64,000 bases of DNA from Procambarus clarkii (GCF_040958095.1 NC_091156.1:19329702-19393701), one strand, 5' to 3'. Positions 1 through 10,599 are shown, numbered from the stretch's first letter. Program-made: numbers and translations. The notes: generated from the letters alone by a model not told the origin.

Positions 1-772
1 ACCCTAGCAGGGAACCCTAGCAGGGAACCCTAGCAAGGAACCCTAGCAGGGAACCCTAGCAGGGAACCCTAGCAGGGAACCCTAGCAGGGAACCCTAGCA
101 AGGAACCCTAGCAAGGAACCCTAGCAAGGAACCCTAGCAGGGAACCCTAGCAGGGAACCCTAGCAGGCAACCCTAGCAAGGAACCCTAGCAAGGAACCCT
201 AGCAAGGAACCCTAGCAGGGAACCCTAGCAGGGAACCCTAGCAGGGAACCCTAGCAGGGAACCCCAGCAGGGAACCCTAGCAGGGAACCCTAGCAGGGAA
301 CCCTAGCAGGGAACCCCAGCAGGGAACCCTAGCAGGGAACCCTAGCAGGGAACCCTAGCAGGGAACCCTAGCAGGGAACCCTAGCAAGGAACCCTAGCAG
401 GGAACCCTAGCAGGGAACCCTAGCAGGGAACCCTAGCAGGGAACCCTAGCAGGGAACCCTAGCAAGGAACCCTAGCAAGGAACCCTAGCAGGGAACCCTA
501 GCAAGGAACCCTAGCAAGGAACCCTAGCAAGGAACCCTAGCAGGGAACCCTAGCAGGGAACCCTAGCAGGGAACCCTAGTAGGGAACCCTAGTAGGGAAC
601 CCCAGCAGGGAACCCTAGCAGGGAACCCTAGCAGGGAACCCTAGCAGGGAACCCTAGCAGGGAACCCTAGCAGGGAACCCTAGCAGGGAACCCCAGCAGG
701 GAACCCTAGCAGGGAACCCTAGCAGGGAACCCTAGCAGGGAACCCTAACAAGGAACCCTAACAAGGAACCCT
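1..772. repeat. 13-bp minisatellite
   Basis: Tandem array of the unit accctagcaggga, roughly 59 copies, starting at the window edge and so probably continuing to the left. Variants are single substitutions (gcaagga, cccagca, gtaggga). The unit length stays at 13 almost throughout. The last two copies drift to ctaacaagga before unique sequence begins. Confidence 0.95.
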
Positions 773-863
773 GGAGTACCTGACCGGATCCAGTTTAAGG
801 GCGGTCAGACCGCCTCTAGGGAAGCCTTCATCACTGTATGATTTATTTAGAACTCCCTTCTTC

Positions 864-935
864 CTGTATTCCCAGGGATACAGTATACTGTATTCCCAGG
901 GATACAGTATACTGTATTCCCAGGGATACATTATG
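864..935. repeat. 24-bp tandem repeat, three copies
   Basis: Three adjacent 24-bp units starting ctgtattcccagggatac. The first two are identical and the third ends differently (attatg instead of agtata). Each unit contains the near-palindrome cagtatactg. Confidence 0.85.
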
Positions 936-1064
936 CTGTTACACATTATTTCCCAGGGTTACCAGGTTTTTACAAAATTTTACCATATAAAATCCTGGTT
1001 TGTCTCAGAGAGGCTGCAGGATCCGAATGAGGTCAGTATAGAACTCCCGGTTGCAATTCTTTTG

Positions 1065-1160
1065 ACCTTGTCGTGGCGGAGTCGACTAAGGCAGCATCTG
1101 GGATCATCCCGGGCGTAAGTTCGAACCCCTCATCACGGCCCTTGTGGATTTATTTATTTG
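1065..1160 (+). mobile_element. tRNA-derived SINE fragment
   Basis: tRNA-like head with an A-box-like stretch (tggcggagtcgactaagg) and a B-box (gttcgaacccc), followed by cacggcccttgtgg and a T-rich tail. This head resembles a common crustacean tRNA-derived repeat. It is not a functional tRNA: the acceptor stem is imperfect and non-tRNA sequence follows directly. Confidence 0.6.
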
Positions 1161-1859
1161 ATATATCACACTATTGTGGTTTCTGTGTGTATGAGTTGAC
1201 GATTTTCTCGGTTCTTTTATCTCTTGGTAGCGATATTTTATCTTGGTATCTTATCTTGGTGGCGATATATTATCTTGGTATCTTATCTTGGTAGCGATAT
1301 CTTGGAATCTTCCTTCGTCGTCAGCAAGTTCATTTTTGACACTTTTTTTTTGCAGTTTCTATATCTATGTCTCTCCTGTGACTTCCGTTGTTTACAAGTC
1401 AATTTGGCCATGATTCTCCTGTTATTAACAACTTCAGTCTCAATCTGTGTAATGTGTGATGGAAGTTCTTGGACAACTGTTATGTAAATTCCGTTTATAT
1501 TTTGCGTTCTATGGCGTGTTCTAGATCACTGTTATTCCTCCTTCCAATGAACTGATTCCCGTTTCTTGTGAGTACCAGTGTCACCTCTCTTCCAGCTCTC
1601 TGCTTTCAGTCTCATCCTGCTCCTGATAGTCTCAGGGTCATGGTGTCATTGCGCATTCAAGAGTTTTGTATCAACCATTGCTATTGCATCAGGCTCTATG
1701 TCCTGAGTCGTTTGAGAATATTTGCTTTGACTTTTCATGGGTATTGATCTGATCAGATTCCTTTCCAGCATTGTTATTCGGTTCTGCTATTGGGCACCTG
1801 TTATACTGAGGGTGAGGTGCTTACACTGAGTTCATGTTTTGATGAAGGTAGCGTAGGGG
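1161..1859. other. Unique intergenic sequence
   Basis: No coding, RNA or mobile feature is visible. An imperfect short repeat of tatcttggta sits at about 1207-1310, and there is a T-tract near 1343. ORFs here are short and have no recognisable composition. Confidence 0.5.
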
Positions 1860-1945
1860 ACGTAGAATGTAGAGGGGAGGAAGTAGAAGGTAGAGGGGAG
1901 GAGGTAGAAGGTAGAGGGGAGGAGGTAGAATGTAGAGGGGGAGGA
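1860..1945. repeat. 21-bp purine-rich tandem repeat
   Basis: About four copies of a unit containing gtagaaggtagaggggagga. Strand asymmetry is almost complete (A and G only). It is followed by more GA-rich sequence to about 1985. Confidence 0.8.
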
Positions 1946-2187
1946 AGAGGTGAAGCAGAAGAGAGAGAGGGGATGTGGGAAGATGTACAGGTCTGTGGGG
2001 TGCGATATGAGTTTGTCCTCACGAAGAGCTAGCGTGACTCTCCATATATAAACAGGTGTTTGTGCTTGAGTGATGTGACCATACGTGTGTGTGTGTGTGT
2101 GTGTGTCTGCCCTGCTCTGGCACGGTGCCTAGCTCTAATCTGCTTTCTCAGTTGTTAGTCTTTCTCGGTATTATCACCAACGACACG

Positions 2188-2262
2188 CATCAGGGCCCAG
2201 GCACCAGGGCCCAGGCACCAGGGCACCAGGGCCCAGGCACCAGGGCCCAGGGCCCAGACAGG
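2188..2262. repeat. 14-bp tandem repeat (cagggcccaggcac)
   Basis: Five or so imperfect copies of agggcccaggcacc, with one shortened unit (agggcacc). Confidence 0.8.
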
Positions 2263-2640
2263 TTAGGAAAACAGAGAAAGCACTGAACTGTGTTAGGGAG
2301 TACTTGAAGAGCAGAAAACAAGTAGTGACATCCAGAGAGAAAGCTTGAGGCTGGCGGGATGTAACAAGTGTGGGGGTCACACAAGGCTAGGTCCTGTTAC
2401 TGTTGCTGTTCGTAATGTATATGAACGGCCATCCCGAGGGAGTGAGCTCGTACATGGCAATGTTTGCAGATGAGTAACTCATCTGCAAACTGAGTAACTC
2501 ATCATTTTTGTGTTACTTTTGTGTTACTGTTACGCAAAAACAGAGGAGGACTGCAGGAAGTTACATGAGGAACTTGGCAAACTTCAGGAGTGGTCAAACA
2601 AATTATTTATAGAATTCAATCCCCCCCAAAAATTTAAGGT
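2263..2640 (+). pseudogene. Degraded non-LTR retrotransposon RT fragment
   Basis: The forward strand, read with frameshifts, resembles the reverse-transcriptase core of the LINE at 46300-48170: a 'REYLKSRKQ'-like stretch, a damaged GV-QGS-LGP motif (2375-2400), a 'YMAMFADE'-like stretch (2450-2475), then a 'CRKLHEELGKLQEWS'-like stretch (about 2550-2600). Several frame breaks and stops show it is an old dead copy. The RT assignment comes from order and spacing of motifs, not an alignment. Confidence 0.55.
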
Positions 2641-2689
2641 AATGAGGCCGTAAGAGGGAGAGAGGAGACTATCTTCTTGAGATATATTT

Positions 2690-3095
2690 TGAGATAATTT
2701 CAGGGCTAAGCGTCCCCTCGGCCCGGTCCTCGACAAGGCCTCCTTTTTGTTACACATCCCCAAGAAGCAGTCCGTAGCAGTTGTCTAACTCCCAGGTACC
2801 TATTTTCTGCTAGGTAAACAGAGGCATCAGGGTGAAAGAAACTCTGTTCATTTGTTTCCGCCTCCACCGGGGACCGAACCCGGAACCTCAGCATTACGAA
2901 TCCGAAGGTAGGCGATGAGTCACAATAACGTGGCTAAAGTATGTTGACCAGACCACATACTAGAAGGTGATGGGACGACGACCTTTCAGTCCGTCCTGGA
3001 CCATTCTCAAGTCGACGAAACGTCGTCGTCCCTTCACCTTCTAGTGTGTGGTCTGATCAACACGAATCCGAAGCGCTGTTCACTCAGCTGTCAGG
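2690..3095 (-). mobile_element. tRNA-derived SINE, split by a later insertion
   Basis: Minus-strand SINE of the same family as 57030-57290 and 59375-59755. The tRNA-like head is at 3095-3062 and resumes at 2907. The B-box is gggttcggtcccc. The body carries the family words gagtttctttcacc, taggtacctgggagtt and tcgaggaccgggcc, and the tail is degenerate near 2690. The 154-bp element at 2908-3061 interrupts it, with acgaatccgaag present on both sides of the break, so this SINE is older than that insertion. Confidence 0.75.
2908..3061 (+). mobile_element. Small hammerhead-like foldback element, copy 1
   Basis: A 154-bp insertion flanked by a perfect 12-bp target-site duplication, acgaatccgaag (2896-2907 and 3062-3073). 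It starts with a non-palindromic leader (ggcgatgagtcacaataacg) and continues into a hairpin whose arms are about 2944-2979 and 3021-3061. The minus strand of 3017-2973 reads as stem I (cgac), ttgagaat, a stem-loop, gaaa, then gtcg, which is hammerhead-like. Copies 2 and 3 are at 39285-39481 and 55188-55388. Confidence 0.75.
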
Positions 3096-3169
3096 CTCCC
3101 GCAGATAACTAAAAAGCACATCTGTACGATAAAGGGAAGGCAGCTACAGGAATCGGAAAGACAGGAAGA

Positions 3170-3630
3170 TATGGGAGTGGATACAGTTCCAACTCTCACA
3201 CCGGGGACACACATAAACAGGATAGCATCAGCGGCATATGACACGCTGGCAAATATAAGAACATGCTTTACAAACAAAAAACAGGACTCCTTCAAGGCAA
3301 TACACAACATATGCCAGACCAATAATGGAATATGCAGCACTGACACGCAGGAATCTGCACCTTGTGGAGCATAAAACCAAAACTGAATAAGCACAAAAAT
3401 CTGAAACAAAATTGGTGCCAGAGCTAAGAGGGTTAAACTACAAAGACAGGCTAATGTGACTCATTCTCACAAACCTAGAGGATAGAAGGAACACAGGGAA
3501 TATGATCACAACATATAAAATACTAAGGGGAATGGACAATGACAGCCTCTTCAAATTAAGAGAACGCAGGGACAAGAAGACACAGGTAGAAGCTGGGAAC
3601 GTCACGACGACGTACACAATCAGATAAACG
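3170..3630 (+). pseudogene. Degraded non-LTR retrotransposon 3' fragment
   Basis: Translated pieces match the region after the RT domain of the LINE at 46300-48170: a 'RIASAAYDTLANIRTCF'-like stretch (about 3220-3275), 'RPIMEYAA'-like (3316-3340), 'ELRGLNYKDRL'-like (3420-3455), then 'ITTYKILRGMDNDSL'-like (3500-3555). Frame breaks and stops occur between the pieces. No domain is intact. Confidence 0.6.
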
Positions 3631-3916
3631 TCTCGCAAACCCCCCAAAAAATATATATATAAAACCTTTCGCTGCTCTCAAAAAGCTATTTTTCTCGATA
3701 ATAATTGGGATATTTTTCTCAATAAAGCCAGAGCCCTGATAAGCGGGGAGCTTGTCTTTGTGGGATAACACATAATGGCCAACTCTCTCGACGGATTATT
3801 GGATAACACAAAAATATGATATCGGAAAAAACTAAAAAGAGGATTGTTTCAGCGCGGCATCGGTTAAAGAAGACAAGATATAATGGAACACCGGATAAGA
3901 GGCGAGCAACTCTTAC

Positions 3917-4100
3917 TACTGAGTATACACCGTCGTTACTGTGTATACACTGTGACTACTGAATATACACCGTGACTAATGAGTATTCACCAAGGTTACT
4001 GAGTATATAACGTGGCTACTGAATATACACCGTGACTAATGAGTATTCACCAAGGTTACTGAGTATATAACGTGGCTACTGAATATACACAGTGGCTACA
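3917..4100. repeat. 20/60-bp compound tandem repeat
   Basis: A 20-bp motif of the form actgagtatacaccgtgrct repeats with variants. A 60-bp higher-order unit (about 3957-4016) is duplicated almost exactly at 4017-4076. Confidence 0.85.
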
Positions 4101-4185
4101 CTGTAGAGGGCAAAGGCCTATGAAACACAGGTTCATGTTGAATGTTGCAATATACAACTGTCAATTTTCCTTTATATAGTTCACG

Positions 4186-4187
<2 letters not shown>

Positions 4188-4265
<78 letters not shown>
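4188..4265. repeat. (TA)n microsatellite
   Basis: Uninterrupted TA dinucleotide tract of about 78 bp. Confidence 0.95.
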
Positions 4266-4267
<2 letters not shown>

Positions 4268-4409
4268 AAATTTACTTTTTATATCTCGTTTATCCGAAAT
4301 TGTTTCATTGTGAACAAAATGTGTTTATTGTCATTAATCACCAATTACGAGTAATTATTAATGGGACCACTTAATTACCAGTATACCAGACCGGTAATTA
4401 AGTCGATAT

Positions 4410-4530
4410 ATGGAGAAGGGAGGGGAAATTATCAGGGGGCAAGTGCCAAGCCATTAGGGGATTATATTGCACTTGGAAAGGGTTAGGATAAGGATGTGGG
4501 ATGGCATCTATACATGGATAATGTAACTCT
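4410..4530 (-). mobile_element. SINE tail fragment (family A, minus strand)
   Basis: The stretch aaattatcagggggcaagtg and the following ggataaggatgtgggatgg correspond, inverted, to the 3' body of the SINE at 8597-8800 (cttatcctggcccc ... tggcgctttccctgataatt). The tRNA-like head is absent. Confidence 0.55.
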
Positions 4531-4555
4531 GGCGTAATAAGACGTGCAGATAACC

Positions 4556-5040
4556 CTGGGGGACATGTCCACCTGGTCCTGGGGGGCATGTCCGCCTGGT
4601 CCTGGGGGGCATGTCCACCTGGTCCTGGGGGGCATGTCCACCTGGTCCTGGGGGCATGTCCACCTGGTCCTGGGGGACATGTCCACCTGGTCCTGGGGGA
4701 CATGTCCACCTGGTCCTGGGGGGCATGTCCACCTGGTCCTGGGGGCATGTCCACCTGGTCCTGGGGGGCATGTCCACCTGGTCCTGGGGGCATGTCCACC
4801 TGGTCCTGGGGGGCATGTCCACCTGGTCCTGGGGGACATGTCCACCTGGTCCTGGGGGCATGACCACCTGGTCCTGGGGGGCATGTCCACCTGGTCCTGG
4901 GGGGCATGTCCACCTGGTCCTGGGGGGCATGTCCACCTGGTCCTGGGGGGATGTCCACCTGGTCCTGGGGGGATGTCCACCTGGTCCTGGGAGACATGTC
5001 CACCTGGTCCTTAGGGACATGTCCACCTGGTCTCTAGGGG
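4556..5040. repeat. 22/23-bp minisatellite
   Basis: About 21 copies of a unit containing catgtccacctggtcctggg, with G-run length varying from 4 to 6. Because the unit alternates between 22 and 23 bp, all frames pass through it, which explains the spurious HVHLVLG- and GGHAPQDQ-type ORFs on both strands. Confidence 0.95.
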
Positions 5041-5253
5041 GACACACCCATTCACCCGTCCTGCTGAACCCGGGCTCACGGCGCCTCAACCAACTCCTCC
5101 AGCAGTTCATCAGTTTAAAACAACTTTAAAATATTTAAATAAGCTGCCCTCCTCACTGAGCACCTGTCAGGTCTCAGTGCCAAAGGAGGACAAAATATGT
5201 CAGTTTTGGGAGGCAGCACGGAGCCTCCCGTACCTCAAGTGCTACTAACTACA

Positions 5254-5508
5254 GGCCAGATTCACGAAGCAGTTACGCAAGTACTTACGAACGTGTACAT
5301 CTTTCCTCAATCTTTGACGGCTTTGGTTACATTTATTAAACAGTTTACAAGCATGAAAACTTCCCAATCAACTGTTGTTATTGTTATAAACAGCCTCCTG
5401 GTGCTTCGGAGCTCATTAACTGTTTAATAATTGTAAACAAAGCCGCCAGAGATTGAGAAAAAATTTACACGTTCGTAAGTGCTTGCGTAACTGCTTCGTG
5501 AATCTGAC
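5254..5508. mobile_element. Foldback (MITE-like) element, family D copy 1
   Basis: Terminal inverted arms ggccagattcacgaagc ... gcttcgtgaatctgacc. Inner symmetry extends through ttacgcaagtacttacgaac and its complement, and through the ctcaatctttgacggcttt region. The copy at 44519-44776 is the same family in inverted orientation. I saw no clear target-site duplication. Confidence 0.7.
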
Positions 5509-5795
5509 CCCCTGGGCCACATTCAGTCTCCCTCCACCCCTAGAATACTTCAAGCTTTTACTCAACAACTTACGAAACCAATGCATCTTTCTTTAATCAT
5601 ATTTACACATTTTAAACAGTTTACACGCTCCAAAGCTTCACAACCCAAGGTTATTATTGTTATAAACAACCTCGAATAGTGCTTTAGCCGTCATGAACTG
5701 TGTTAGAGATGTAAACAAAGTGGTCAAGATTGAGGAAAGATGTAAGGGTTTCGTCAGTAGTTGTGTAAAAGCTTGATGAAACCTGGTCCTGATGA
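5509..5795. mobile_element. Foldback element family D, diverged adjacent copy
   Basis: It follows copy 1 directly and keeps its layout: an acttacgaaaccaatgcatc-like arm, the central gttattattgttataaaca core, then gattgaggaaagatgtaagg and a cttgatgaaacctgg end. It is much more diverged than copy 1. Confidence 0.5.
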
Positions 5796-5929
5796 GCTTC
5801 AAGTTGTTAAGTTCTAAAGGTCATAGGTTCCAGTTGGTGTTCACATTTTTAACATAACTTTGCTCTGATTCCTGTTATTAGGAAAATAAACATCAACCTA
5901 AGTTCATGTTCTCACTCAGGGAATTGTTG

Positions 5930-6411
5930 GCGGTGAGAAAGTTATTCATATTAAAGAACAGTTTGAAAGAGTTCTTTAATTATTCAAATTAAAGAACAGG
6001 TGGAAAGAGTTCTTTGATTATTCAAATTTTAGAACAGTTTGAAAGAGTTCTTTAATTATTCGATTTAAAGAACACTTTGAAAGCGTTCTTTAATTCTTCA
6101 AATTTAAGAACAGTTTGAAAGAGTTCTTTAATTCTTCAAATTTTAGAACAGTTTGAAAGAGTTCTTTAATTATTCAATTTAAAGAACACTTTGAAAGCGT
6201 TCTTTAATTCTTCAAATTTAAGAACAGTTTGAAAGAGTTCTTTAATTCTTCAAATTAAAGAATAGTTTGAAAGTTCTTTAATTCTTCAAATTTAAGAACA
6301 GTTTGAAAGAGTTCTTTAATTCTTCAAATTAAAGAACAGTTTGAAAGAGTTCTTTAATTCTTCAAATTAAAGAACAGTTTGAAAGAGTTCTTTAATTCTT
6401 CAAATTCAAGG
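5930..6411. repeat. 38-bp AT-rich minisatellite
   Basis: About 12 copies of a unit built on agttctttaattcttcaaat and aagaacagtttgaaag. Each unit contains the inverted pair ttcttt / aaagaa, so single-stranded DNA or RNA from it can fold locally. Confidence 0.9.
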
Positions 6412-6599
6412 AGCTCTTTTTCACTGAATTGAACGAAACATCACGAGCTTTCAATTATTAAAAAAATCTTCGATGACAAACTTTACCATATAGTAAAGCT
6501 TCCTTTACATATATTTCATTTACATATAAAGTTTACATATATTTCCTATTATATGTAAATCATCACACAAAGGAAATAAACTTATTGCTATCCCTGTTT

Positions 6600-6900
6600 A
6601 CGAGGCTAAGTTACTGAGGCGAATAAAAACCTGAGGAGAAGTGGCTAGTAGAATTTAAACCTGACAAATGCAAGGTTATGAAGATAGGCGTCAGAGCAAG
6701 AAAACTTCAAAAGCAGTAGAGGATGAAGGGAAGGCTACTTCCAACTTCTGAAAAAAAGAGAATGACTTTGGAGTGGACAACATTTGGAGATCTAACACCA
6801 GAGACACACATCAGCAGACTAACGAAGGCTGCGTTTGTAACACTGGCAAAACTCCGGTTATCCTTCAAGATAACTGGACTAAAAACTGATATCCTTAGTT
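6600..6900 (+). pseudogene. Degraded LINE fragment
   Basis: Short translated matches to the post-RT region of the LINE at 46300-48170: 'EFKPDKCKVMKIG'-like (6650-6690), then 'LGVDNIWRSNTRDTHQQTNEGCVCNTGKT'-like text across frame breaks (6765-6855). Dead fragment. Confidence 0.5.
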
Positions 6901-6998
6901 AAGGCAGCTGTTGTAAGAGGTTGACTGTCTACACCTGACTACACATGTCAGTGTAGTGTTTGTCAGTGTTATAGACTGTGTAATTGGTATGAGGAAAG

Positions 6999-8553
6999 TC
7001 TTCATGACAGTGGTGAAAGTCCACCTGGTCTTTATGACAGTGGTGAAAGTCCACCTGGTCTTTATGACAGTGGTGAAAGTCCACCTGGTCTTTATGACAG
7101 TGGTGAAAGTCCAGCTGGTCTTTATGACAGTGGTGAAAGTCCAGCTGGTCTTTATGACAGTGGTGAAAGTCCAGCTGGTCTTTATGACAGTGGTGAAAGT
7201 CCACCTGGTCTTTATGACAGTGGTGAAAGTCCACCTGGTCTTTATGACAGTGGTGAAAGTCCACCTGGTCTTTATGACAGTGGCGAAAGTCCACCTGATC
7301 TTTATGACAGTGGTGAAAGTCCACCTGGTCTTTATGACAGTGGTGAAAGTCCAGCTGGTCTTTATGACAGTGGTGAAAGTCCACCTGGTCTTTATGACAG
7401 TGGTGAAAGTCCAGCTGGTCTTTATGACAGTGGTGAAAGTCCACCTGGTCTTTATGACAGTGGTGAAAGTCCAGCTGGTCTTTATGACAGTGGTGAAAGT
7501 CCAGCTGATCTTTATGACAGTGGTGAAAGTCCACCTGGTCTTTATGACAGTGGTGAAAGTCCACCTGGTCTTTATGACAGTGGTGAAAGTCCTGCTGGTC
7601 TTTATGACAGTGGTGAAAGTCCAGCTGGTCTTTATGACAGTGGTGAAAGTCCACCTGGTCTTTATGACAGTGGTGAAAGTCCACCTGGTCTTTATGACAG
7701 TGGCGAAAGTCCAGCTGGTCTTTATGACAGTGGTGAAAGTCCACCTGGTCTTTATGACAGTGGTGAAAGTCCACCTGGTCTTTATGACAGTGGTGAAAGT
7801 CCACCTGGTCTTTATGACAGTGGCGAAAGTCCAGCTGGTCTTTATGACAGTGGCGAAAGTCCAGCTGGTCTTTATGACAGTGGTGAAAGTCCAGCTGGTC
7901 TTTATGACAGTGGTGAAAGTCCAGCTGGTCTTTATGACAGTGGTGAAAGTCCACCTGGTCTTTATGACAGTGGTGAAAGTCCACCTGGTCTTTATGACAG
8001 TGGTGAAAGTCCACCTGGTCTTTATGACAGTGGTGAAAGTCCACCTGGTCTTTATGACAGTGGTGAAAGTCCACCTGGTCTTTATGACAGTGGTGAAAGT
8101 CCACCTGGTCTTTATGACAGTGGTGAAAGTCCAGCTGGTCTTTATGACAGTGGTGAAAGTCCAGCTGGTCTTTATGACAGTGGTGAAAGTCCACCTGGTC
8201 TTTATGACAGTGGTGAAAGTCCAGCTGGTCTTTATGACAGTGGTGAAAGTCCAGCTGGTCTTTATGACAGTGGTGAAAGTCCACCTGGTCTTTATGAGAG
8301 TGGTGAAAGTCCACCTGGTCTTTATGACAGTGGTGAAAGTCCAGCTGGTCTTTATGACAGTGGTGAAAGTCCACCTGGTCTTTATGACAGTGGTGAAAGT
8401 CCACCTGGTCTTTATGAGAGTGGTGAAAGTCCACCTGGTCTTTATGACAGTGGTGAAAGTCCAGCTGGTCTTTATGACAGTGGTGAAAGTCCAGCTGGTC
8501 TTTATGACAGTGGTGAAAGTCCAGCTGGTCTTTATGACAGTGGTGAAAGTCTG
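6999..8553. repeat. 30-bp satellite, about 51 copies, no indels
   Basis: Unit contains gacagtggtgaaagtccacc followed by tggtctttat. Copies differ only at a few positions (cca[c/g]ctg, gtg/gcg, ctg[g/a]tc). The period is exactly 30 across the array, so both strands stay open: a decapeptide MTVVKVHLVF on plus and HHCHKDQVDF on minus. There is no start context, splice signal or non-repeat domain, so I do not call a gene. Confidence 0.95.
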
Positions 8554-8596
8554 TCACCACTGTGTTTAGAGGCAAGGGGCCCAGCCCGTCAGCCCT

Positions 8597-8800
8597 TTTA
8601 AGTCTTCCCCGCCAGCCACTTGGGCTGGACGGTAGAGCGACGGTCTCGCTTCATGCAGGTCGGCGTTCAATCCCCGACCGTCCAAGGGGTTGGGCACCAT
8701 TCCTTCCCCCTGTCCCATCCCAAATCCTTATCCTGGCCCCTTCCCAGTGCTATGTAATCGTAATGGCTTGGCGCTTTCCCTGATAATTTCCTCCCTCGCT
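8597..8800 (+). mobile_element. tRNA-derived SINE, family A
   Basis: tRNA-like head from about 8618 with an A-box-like ggacggtagagcgacgg and a B-box-like gcgttcaatcccc. The body contains cttatcctggccccttccc, and the 3' end has tggcgctttccctgataatt. An inverted relative lies at 9965-10165. Confidence 0.75.
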
Positions 8801-9427
8801 TTAAGTCAAGTAGTGTTTAATACATTAGGCAGTGACACTCAGTTATAAATGAGTGAAAGTGTGAGTAAAATAAGAGTAAGAGTGAGTAAAAAAGTGAGAA
8901 AATAAATGAGTAATACTGTGATTAACTCAGTGAAGAATTCCTAGTAAATGTATCATTTGCTAGAATGCTATATGGTGACAATTTGGGTTTGGCTGAAAGG
9001 GATGATAGTTGCCCAGTAAGAATTAAAGCCTGTCTCAATTATAGTCAGTATTGCGTATTTAGTGTTGTGGTTTCTATTGCCAAACGTTCCGCTTCCCTAG
9101 AACTCATTTCCTAGAAATTTGCAATCACCTTAAATATTTCATTTGCTAATTTAATAAATTTTCTGCACCTGTTCCCCTACAAACACCTGATGTAAACTTT
9201 TAACAAGTGTTACGATCCTTCCCAAACCTCTAGGAATTCAGGTCAATTCTTATAGTAAGTGAAAAGGAAAAAAAACGTTTCTTATATAATTTGTTTCTCA
9301 ACATAGACTGAGGTGAGGGCGTTGGGCCAGTTGTGTGGAGGTGATTAGAAGTATCTGGCAAATAAAAAGCCAGCTTATAACAACACTCAAGGAAGATAGC
9401 GTCTCCCTGAAGATATGATAACCAAAC
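8801..9427. other. Unique AT-rich intergenic sequence
   Basis: No supported gene or repeat. A GTGAGTAAAA-rich low-complexity patch lies at about 8850-8930. Confidence 0.5.
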
Positions 9428-9522
9428 TACACATCAGAAGAAACGACGACGTTTCGGTCCGTTCTGGACCGTTATCACGCACCACTTGACCCAAACGGTG
9501 CCGTTTATCCAGCTTCTGATGT
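9428..9522 (-). other. Hammerhead-like repeat, variant family
   Basis: On the minus strand, 9477-9445 reads gtgataac, then the stem ggtcc-agaac-ggacc, then gaaacgtcgtcg. It shares the stem II / GAAA / CGTCGTCG core of the 2908 family, but with different flanks: short inverted arms acatcagaag (9431-9440) and cttctgatgt (about 9511-9520). The catalytic box differs from the canonical one, so activity is doubtful. Confidence 0.45.
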
Positions 9523-9639
9523 GAGGTATCGGCATCACATATTTTCCTGTAGAATTTTAGTGTCCTTCTCACCGAACTTAATTAAGTTCGTCCTTCTCAA
9601 CCTGACTACTTTCTCCAGCACTTTACACTTGTCAGTGAC

Positions 9640-9735
9640 ACTGGTGGGTGATGGCTGATGGTGGGTGATAACGGGTGATGAGTAGTGAGTGAGGCGTGGC
9701 AGATGAGGGGTGGTGGGTGATGGATGAAGGGAGAA
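9640..9735. repeat. GGTGATG-rich low-complexity tract
   Basis: Irregular repetition of gggtgatg, gtgggtgat and gagtag words. No strict period. Confidence 0.6.
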
Positions 9736-9825
9736 TGTGGTAATGAGAGGTGCAGCTCAAGCGTAACTGGCTGGCTGCCAGGTTAAGGGTATTCCTGTCC
9801 TTAGTTGCCTCTCACACCAACTTTA

Positions 9826-9935
9826 TCACCCTCCATCCCTCTCTCCCTCCATCCCTCTCTCCCTCCATCCATCTCTCCCTCCATCCCTCTCTCCCTCCAT
9901 CCCTCTCTCCCTCCATCCCTCTTTCCCTCCCTCCT
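9826..9935. repeat. 16-bp pyrimidine tandem repeat
   Basis: About seven copies of ccctctctccctccat, with minor variants (atctctcc, ctttccct). Confidence 0.9.
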
Positions 9936-9964
9936 TGTGGAGATATGTGTCTCAATCTGTACCC

Positions 9965-10165
9965 GCTTTAGGGACCCAGCAGAAGAGAGGGAATTTTCAG
10001 GGGGAAAGCACCAAGCTACTACGACTACATACCACATGGAAGGCGTCAGGATAAGGATTTGAGATGGGACGGGGGGACGGAATGGTGGCCAACCAATTGG
10101 ACGGTCGGGAAGTGAACACCGACCTGCATGACGCGAGGCCGTCGCTCTACCGTCCAACCCAAGTG
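9965..10165 (-). mobile_element. tRNA-derived SINE, family A (minus strand)
   Basis: Inverted relative of 8597-8800. The minus strand has the tRNA-like head (gttggacggtagagcgacgg, 10160-10141) followed by the body and a gctttccccctgaaaattcc end near 10000. The spurious ORFs here are shadows of this element. Confidence 0.75.
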
Positions 10166-10500
10166 ATTAGGCAGCAGCAAAAGGGAGAATATGATCAAGT
10201 GGGTTATGCCATTAACAAGAGGCGTATTATAAGGATGTGCAACTGTGGGAGCAGGTCGAAACCCACAACAATGGGTAGAAGCATGAGAAATTTCGTTTTA
10301 TAAGAGATGTAGGGAAGTATTGGTTTTGAAATAGGGTTGTTGATGAGTGAAATGGGCTGCCAGCTAGCTTACACTATTGACCCAAACAGTTTAACAGGAT
10401 GCTGGAATGGATTTGATATGTACTGTACTTGGGGGAAAGAGCGGTGGATTTAATGAAGACCCGCCTAGTGAGGTCCACCAGGCCGGCTGCGGTGCTTCCT
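10166..10500 (+). pseudogene. Probable LINE 3' debris
   Basis: The words gggagaatatgatcaag, aatgggctgccagctagc and tggatttgatatgtactg resemble decayed post-RT LINE sequence. No frame is open for more than a few dozen codons. Weak assignment. Confidence 0.3.
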
Positions 10501-10599
10501 AATTCTCATATTCTTAAATGTTGTTCCTATGCCACTGTGGTTTATATTTAAATGGTTTGTTGTGTAGTGAGAGAACACAAGAAGCTTCTTTGTGGCCCG

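Noticed and set aside
6999..8553. CRISPR-like regular array
   Set aside because: There are no unique spacers between repeats; copies are directly adjacent, and the sequence is eukaryotic.
6929..8575. ORFs of about 540 codons on both strands
   Set aside because: Shadow of the 30-bp satellite. Both strands are equally open, which points to repeat structure and not coding selection.
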